A stretch of 64,000 nt of DNA, taken from NCBI RefSeq assembly GCF_000732195.1, contig NZ_JNNU01000002.1:806001-870000 (forward strand), read 5' to 3'. Source of the DNA: Neorhizobium vignae (lineage in GTDB: Bacteria; Pseudomonadota; Alphaproteobacteria; Rhizobiales; Rhizobiaceae). The position numbers and the translations under genes are program-made. The notes below the pieces were generated by a model. That model searched no databases. It was not told where the DNA came from and saw only the letters and a program-made list of their open reading frames with translations. Shown here one piece after another: positions 60,335 through 64,000 of the stretch (positions are counted from its first letter, which is position 1; each line of letters opens with the position of its first letter).

Positions 60335-61374
60335 GCCACGGTCCCTAGCGGCCAGAAGCGTTCGGCGGGTGCATGCACCAGCACCTGGTCGCCATCGGCA
60401 AACCGCGTGCGCGGGAACGTCTGAACGTTGACGACAGCACCGCCCGCAAGCTCCAACCGGTAATCGACGAGACTGCCGGAATAATAGCTGGAGAGAACCT
60501 TTGCCGGCGCGCCGGTCGCACCCGAATGGATCGGCAGCAGTTCGAGCGCTTCCGGGCGCAGAGCCAGCATCAGCTCGGCCCCGTCGGCAAAATCTCCGCT
60601 GACCGGCACATCGCCGAAGGCGGTCGAAACGATGCGATTGCCGACCTTGCCGCGGATGATGTTCACCTGCCCGACGAACTCGGCCACTTCCAGATTGGCG
60701 GGCCGCTCGTAGATCTCCGATGGCGTGCCGATCTGGGCGATCCGGCCGCCGAACATCACCACGACCCGGTCGGACATGGTCATTGCCTCGGCCTGATCGT
60801 GGGTGACGTAGACTGTGGTAATCCCGACCCGGCGTTGCAGATCGCGAATGAAGACCCGCATCTCCTCGCGCAGCTTGGCGTCGAGATTGGCGAGCGGCTC
60901 GTCGAGCAGTAGAATTTTCGGCTCGATGACGAGCGCCCGCGCAAGCGCCACGCGCTGCTGCTGGCCGCCGGAAAGCTGGCGCGGATAGCGCTCCGAATAA
61001 CCGGTGAGCTGCACCATATCTAGCACCTTGGCGATGCGGGTGCGGATCTCGTCCTTCGGAATTTTCCGCATCTCCAGCCCGAAGGCGAGGTTCTTTTCGA
61101 CCGTCATATGCGGGAAGAGCGCATAGTTCTGGAAGACCATGCCGATATCGCGCTTTTCGACCGGCACATGCACGACGTCGCGGCCGTCGAAGCGGATCGC
61201 CCCTGCGGTCGCGTCCTCGAAACCGGCAATCATCTTCAGCGTCGTCGTCTTGCCGCAACCGGACGGCCCGAGCAGCGAGATGAACTCGCCCTCAGCTATC
61301 CTGATCGAAATGCTGTTGACCGCAGGACCCTGCCCGTAGTCCTTGGTCAGCTTTTCGATGCTAACCTCTGTCAT
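60331..61374 (-). CDS. Polyamine-type ABC transporter ATPase (PotA-like)
   Basis: The 347-residue ATPase has Walker A LLGPSGCGKTTTLKMIAG (about 35-52), the Q-loop MVFQNYALFPHMTVEKNLAFGLEMR, signature LSGGQQQRVALARALV, Walker B ILLLDEPLANLDA, the switch His in YVTHDQAEAMTMSDRVVVM, and a C-terminal TOBE domain (LMLALRPEALEL). It powers the importer. A strong hairpin lies in the 90-bp gap to the upstream binding-protein gene. Confidence 0.92.
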   Translation of the reverse strand: MTEVSIEKLTKDYGQGPAVNSISIRIAEGEFISLLGPSGCGKTTTLKMIAGFEDATAGAIRFDGRDVVHVPVEKRDIGMVFQNYALFPHMTVEKNLAFGLEMRKIPKDEIRTRIAKVLDMVQLTGYSERYPRQLSGGQQQRVALARALVIEPKILLLDEPLANLDAKLREEMRVFIRDLQRRVGITTVYVTHDQAEAMTMSDRVVVMFGGRIAQIGTPSEIYERPANLEVAEFVGQVNIIRGKVGNRIVSTAFGDVPVSGDFADGAELMLALRPEALELLPIHSGATGAPAKVLSSYYSGSLVDYRLELAGGAVVNVQTFPRTRFADGDQVLVHAPAERFWPLGTVA

Positions 61375-61410
61375 GAAATTCCACTTTCCAATTGAAGTGC
61401 CTGACCCGAA

Positions 61411-61452
61411 AAAAGCCGATCATGATCTGCTTTTGAAGGCAGACCATGATCG
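61411..61452 (-). terminator. Intra-operonic terminator-like hairpin after the binding-protein gene
   Basis: On the minus strand a 14-bp stem (CGATCATGGTCTGC / GCAGATCATGATCG, one G-T wobble) with an eight-base loop is followed by GGCTTTTTT. Partial termination here would lower transporter core expression relative to the binding protein. Confidence 0.75.
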
Positions 61453-61464
61453 CAGCGGGGGAAA

Positions 61465-62502
61465 TCACTTGATGGTCTTCGCCCAGCGTTCGGCGAGCTC
61501 GCCCTGCTTTTCGTTGACGAAGTTCCAGTCCCAGGTGAGGATTTTGTCCATGTCGGCACCGGAAACCGGCACGTCGACCTTAAGATCGGCCGGCACGATC
61601 ACCTTGGAATTGGTTGGCGAGATGAAGAACTCCTTCATCATCATCCCCTGCACTTCCGGCGAGAGCAGGAAGTTGGCGTATTGATAAGCCAGCTCCTTTT
61701 CCGGGCCATTGGCGAGGATGTTGATGGTCTGGTCGAACATGAACATCCCCTCTTCCGGGATCACACAGTCGACCGGCAGGCCCTGGCGGCGAAGACGGGC
61801 GATTTCGCCGAAGTCGAACGGTGCGACGACGATCTCGCCGGAGGCCAGGCCGGTCGACATGTTGAAGTCCACCTGGATCACCGAGCCGAGCTTCTGGAGA
61901 GCGGCGAAACCGGCATCGACGTCATACTGGTCCTTGCCGAAGATCTTCGAGAACAGCAGCAGTTCCATCTTGCCGGCGCTGTTGGCGAAGTTGTAGAGGC
62001 CGATCTTGCCCTTGAATTCCGGGTTGTTCCAGAGATCCTTCCAGGACTTCGGCTTGGTCTTCACCAGGTCCGTGCGGTAGCCGATGCCGATCGGCGAAAC
62101 GGCGCCGATAGCGCCCCAGCCGTCGGTCTTCTTGGCGAGCGGATAGAGGTCGGCGTAGTTCGGCAGCTTGGTGAGGTCGAGCTTCTCGAAGAAACCTTCC
62201 TTGCGCAGGCCCGAGGCGAAGACCTCGTTGGTCATCACCATCGAATAGGGAGGCTTGGCGGCCCCCGCCGCCCGCAGGTTGGCGCCCCAGACGCGGCCGT
62301 TGCCGACATCGAGCGTCACGGCGACGCCGGTCTGCTTGGTGAAGGCGGGACCGACGGTCGAGCGCCAATACTGTTCCCATACGCCGCCGAGCGTCGGTAC
62401 GACCAGCGTCTTCGCTTGAGCCCGCGCCGGAAGGCCGAAAAGTCCGGCAGCAGTCAGCGCACTCATTCCGGCAAGCGCTTGCCGCCTTGTCAAATCCATC
62501 AT
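61465..62502 (-). CDS. Periplasmic binding protein of a polyamine-type ABC transporter (PotD-like)
   Basis: The start at 62502 or 62499 (MMDLTRRQALAGMSALTAAG) gives a Tat-like signal, with RRQALAG then a hydrophobic stretch ending GLPARAQA. The mature protein has TLVVPTLGGVWEQYWRSTVGPAFTKQTGVAVTL, KPKSWKDLWNNPEFKGKIGL, and ISPTNSKVIVPADL, typical of the spermidine/putrescine-type binding family 1. It captures the solute for the downstream transporter. An 88-bp gap follows the oxygenase gene, so both are probably on one transcript. Confidence 0.9.
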   Translation of the reverse strand: MMDLTRRQALAGMSALTAAGLFGLPARAQAKTLVVPTLGGVWEQYWRSTVGPAFTKQTGVAVTLDVGNGRVWGANLRAAGAAKPPYSMVMTNEVFASGLRKEGFFEKLDLTKLPNYADLYPLAKKTDGWGAIGAVSPIGIGYRTDLVKTKPKSWKDLWNNPEFKGKIGLYNFANSAGKMELLLFSKIFGKDQYDVDAGFAALQKLGSVIQVDFNMSTGLASGEIVVAPFDFGEIARLRRQGLPVDCVIPEEGMFMFDQTINILANGPEKELAYQYANFLLSPEVQGMMMKEFFISPTNSKVIVPADLKVDVPVSGADMDKILTWDWNFVNEKQGELAERWAKTIK

Positions 62503-62590
62503 GTCCAGTTCCCCTTGTTGCGATCTTTGATCGATATGTGCCGGCGGTGTTCCGCTTCTGCGCACGAGTTCAGTCGAGTTCAGTCGGTCA

Positions 62591-63565
62591 TCAGCCCTTC
62601 GAAAAAGCCTGCTTCGTCTTCAGGTCGATATATTCGCCATAGGTGATCGGTTCATATTTCGCCCCGCCCTCTACGAACGGGGCCAGGCACTCGATCACCG
62701 TATCCTTGGACGGATTGAGGAAGAACGGGATCGACTGGCGGCGCGCCGTGCCCTTGAAGCCGGTGGGCGGATTGGCGACGCGGTGCGGTGTCGAGACCCA
62801 TTCGTCATTCGTCCAGCGCATGAAGGCGTCGGCGATGTTGATCACATAGGCGCCGTCGATCGACGGGGCATCCAGCCAGTCGCCATTGCGGTTGCGCACC
62901 TGCAATCCACCGGCCGAAGCCTCCGAGCGCAGAATGGTCATGAAGCCGTAATCGGTGTGGACGCCGGCGCGCATCTGGCCCGGCAGCGGCGATTCGTCCT
63001 GCTCCGGATAATTGATGACGCGCAGTGCCGAGAGATGGTTTTCGAAGGAAGGTTCGAAATAGTCCTGATCGAGCCCGATCGCCTGGCAGAAGATCCGGCG
63101 CATGTACCTGGCGAGGATTTCCATTTCCTTGAAATAGTCGCGGAACGCCTGTTCCAGCCCCTCCGGGCGGTCCGGCCAGGTATCGCCAGGAAGGTTCTGG
63201 CCGAAGTTGAGGCTTTCCTTGTAATCGCCGGGCGTCTTGATGCCGAGCGTCGCGGCAAGCGCCTCCTCGGCGATCGGCGAAAAGGCTACGCCGCCCGGAA
63301 CGCCGGTGCCGCGGCCCTGAGTCTTCTTCCAGTCCTGCGGGTAATCGAAAAAGGCGCGGGCGAGATTGTAGAGCCTCGACGTCACCTCCGGCGAAACGCC
63401 GTGGCCGGTGACGAGGAAGAACCCGGTATCGCGGCAGGCCGTCTCGATGGCTTTGACGACGCCAGCGGCGCCGGCTTCGTTGCGGATGAAGGAGCCCACG
63501 TCGATGACTGGGATGCTGGGAACGGCACCATTGGATGACACAGGGTTGGCGCTCGAAACGGGCAT
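62591..63565 (-). CDS. 2-oxoglutarate/Fe(II)-type oxygenase, isopenicillin-N-synthase-like
   Basis: I set the start at 63565 (MPVSSANPVSSNGAV), with GGAGG 10 bases upstream. The 324-residue protein has the N-terminal DIOX_N domain (IPVIDVGSFIRNEAGAAGVVKAIETACRDTGFFLVTGHGV) and the double-stranded beta-helix core. The iron ligands are His-x-Asp in GVHTDYGFMTIL and a distal His in WVSTPHRVANPP, followed by RQSIPFF with the co-substrate Arg. It probably hydroxylates or oxidatively cleaves the compound imported by the ABC system downstream. Confidence 0.9.
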   Translation of the reverse strand: MPVSSANPVSSNGAVPSIPVIDVGSFIRNEAGAAGVVKAIETACRDTGFFLVTGHGVSPEVTSRLYNLARAFFDYPQDWKKTQGRGTGVPGGVAFSPIAEEALAATLGIKTPGDYKESLNFGQNLPGDTWPDRPEGLEQAFRDYFKEMEILARYMRRIFCQAIGLDQDYFEPSFENHLSALRVINYPEQDESPLPGQMRAGVHTDYGFMTILRSEASAGGLQVRNRNGDWLDAPSIDGAYVINIADAFMRWTNDEWVSTPHRVANPPTGFKGTARRQSIPFFLNPSKDTVIECLAPFVEGGAKYEPITYGEYIDLKTKQAFSKG

Positions 63566-63592
63566 GGCCTTCCTCCAATTTACGTCTGACAA

Positions 63593-63616
63593 ACAGATGT
63601 TGACAAAAACATCTGT
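63593..63616. promoter_or_regulatory. Operator-like inverted repeat in overlapping divergent promoters
   Basis: ACAGATGTT and AACATCTGT form a perfect nine-base inverted repeat with a six-base spacer. A plus-strand TTGACA (63600-63605) lies inside it, followed after 18 bases by CATAAC (63624-63629). A bound regulator could control both the oxygenase operon and the HTH-kinase gene. Confidence 0.6.
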
Positions 63617-63681
63617 TGTTGTCCATAACAAAATTAACGAAGTTGCAACGTGGTTCTCGCCTCAAGGACGATCGACTGAAC

Positions 63682-64000
63682 ATGGATGACCTTGCGCCAC
63701 AGGAAGCGGCCGTCCTGGCAATCATCAAGGACAACCCGTTCGCGGGCCAGCAGGAGATCGCCACCATGCTCGGGCTGGCGCGCTCCACGGTCGCCGCCCA
63801 TATCGTCCAGTTGATGCAGAAGGGTTACATCCTCGGCCGCGGTTACGTGATGCCCGCCGAGACCCGCGCCGTCTGCATCGGCGGCGCCGTGCTCGACCGC
63901 AAATACCGCGCCAAGCAGGAATTCGTCTTCGAGACTTCGAACCCGGTCGACGGCGTGCGCAGCCTCGGCGGCGTTGCCCGCAACGTCGCGGAAAACCTTG
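63682..64000 (+). CDS. HTH-PfkB carbohydrate kinase, PsuK-like (partial, runs off the window)
   Basis: The first 106 residues show an N-terminal MarR/Lrp-like winged helix (LAPQEAAVLAIIKDNPFAGQQEIATMLGLARSTVAAHIVQLMQKGYILGRGY, about 4-55), then the start of a PfkB ribokinase fold: RAVCIGGAVLDRKYRAKQEF and the substrate-binding VRSLGGVARNVAENL. This HTH-plus-kinase architecture is typical of pseudouridine kinases (PsuK) and related nucleoside or sugar kinases. A psuG gene would be expected just outside the window. It is divergent from the oxygenase gene. Confidence 0.85.
   Translation, partial: MDDLAPQEAAVLAIIKDNPFAGQQEIATMLGLARSTVAAHIVQLMQKGYILGRGYVMPAETRAVCIGGAVLDRKYRAKQEFVFETSNPVDGVRSLGGVARNVAENL

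Overview
The window looks like chromosomal (or chromid) DNA of an alphaproteobacterium, most likely a member of the Rhizobiaceae. I infer this from the high GC content, the many ABC, TRAP-like (Tct) and LacI/XRE/TetR-controlled uptake modules, the RIME-like intergenic palindromes, and repeated GGAAC-N18/19-TT promoters, which are the signature of EcfG (RpoE2), the alphaproteobacterial general-stress sigma factor. I see no rRNA, tRNA, CRISPR array, transposase or prophage. Both ends cut genes: a BON-domain gene on the left and a PfkB-family kinase gene on the right.

Layout. 1-2.8 kb: a frameshifted BON stress protein and a TreZ-like trehalohydrolase with altered catalytic motifs, each behind a GGAAC-type promoter. 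2.9-8.5 kb: a CUT1 sugar ABC importer resembling Pseudomonas GtsABC, divergent from a LacI regulator with two matching operator-like sites. 8.6-15.2 kb: a tripartite tricarboxylate transporter (tctCBA) downstream of a DctB/DctD-type two-component system, with an enhancer-like palindrome and a weak sigma-54 promoter candidate between them. 15.4-17.2 kb: a DUF4126 membrane protein and a mercuric-reductase-like flavoprotein. 17.4-29.2 kb: an exopolysaccharide locus (asparagine-synthase-like protein, Wzz/GumC-like protein, GH5 glycanase, Wzy/ligase, WecG-type transferase, deacetylase, two GT4 transferases, flippase).

29.2-35.5 kb is the most striking part. It holds small stress proteins, a DUF892 ferritin-like protein, a YbhO/YbhN/YbhP-like lipid module (phospholipase D/cardiolipin synthase family, UPF0104 membrane protein, EEP phosphatase) and a phosphoribosyltransferase. 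Nearly all have a GGAAC-N18/19-TT promoter at a sensible distance. Two of these promoters are physically interlocked on opposite strands. One has no protein gene behind it and instead drives about 86 nt ending in a perfect rho-independent terminator: a candidate stress-induced small RNA with an anti-Shine-Dalgarno loop, reminiscent of Caulobacter GsrN.

35.6-38.1 kb: cydAB plus a 37-residue DUF2474/CydX-like subunit. 38.1-43.7 kb: an XRE-cupin regulator and a set with an FMN monooxygenase, MFS carrier, BetI-like regulator, aminotransferase and tautomerase. 43.6-48.5 kb: DUF763, a second aminotransferase, a sulfite-oxidase-like molybdoenzyme, and an F420-reductase-like protein divergent from a LysR regulator. 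48.6-53.1 kb: a PaoABC-like molybdenum aldehyde oxidoreductase divergent from a TetR regulator. 53.5-57.4 kb: a chemoreceptor, an MmyB-like regulator, a SnoaL-like protein and a LysE exporter. 57.5-64 kb: a D-threonine-aldolase/DSD1-family enzyme, a polyamine-type ABC importer, a 2-oxoglutarate/Fe(II)-type oxygenase, and a divergent HTH-PfkB (PsuK-like) gene.

All calls rest on reading motifs and context in this sequence. No database search was run.
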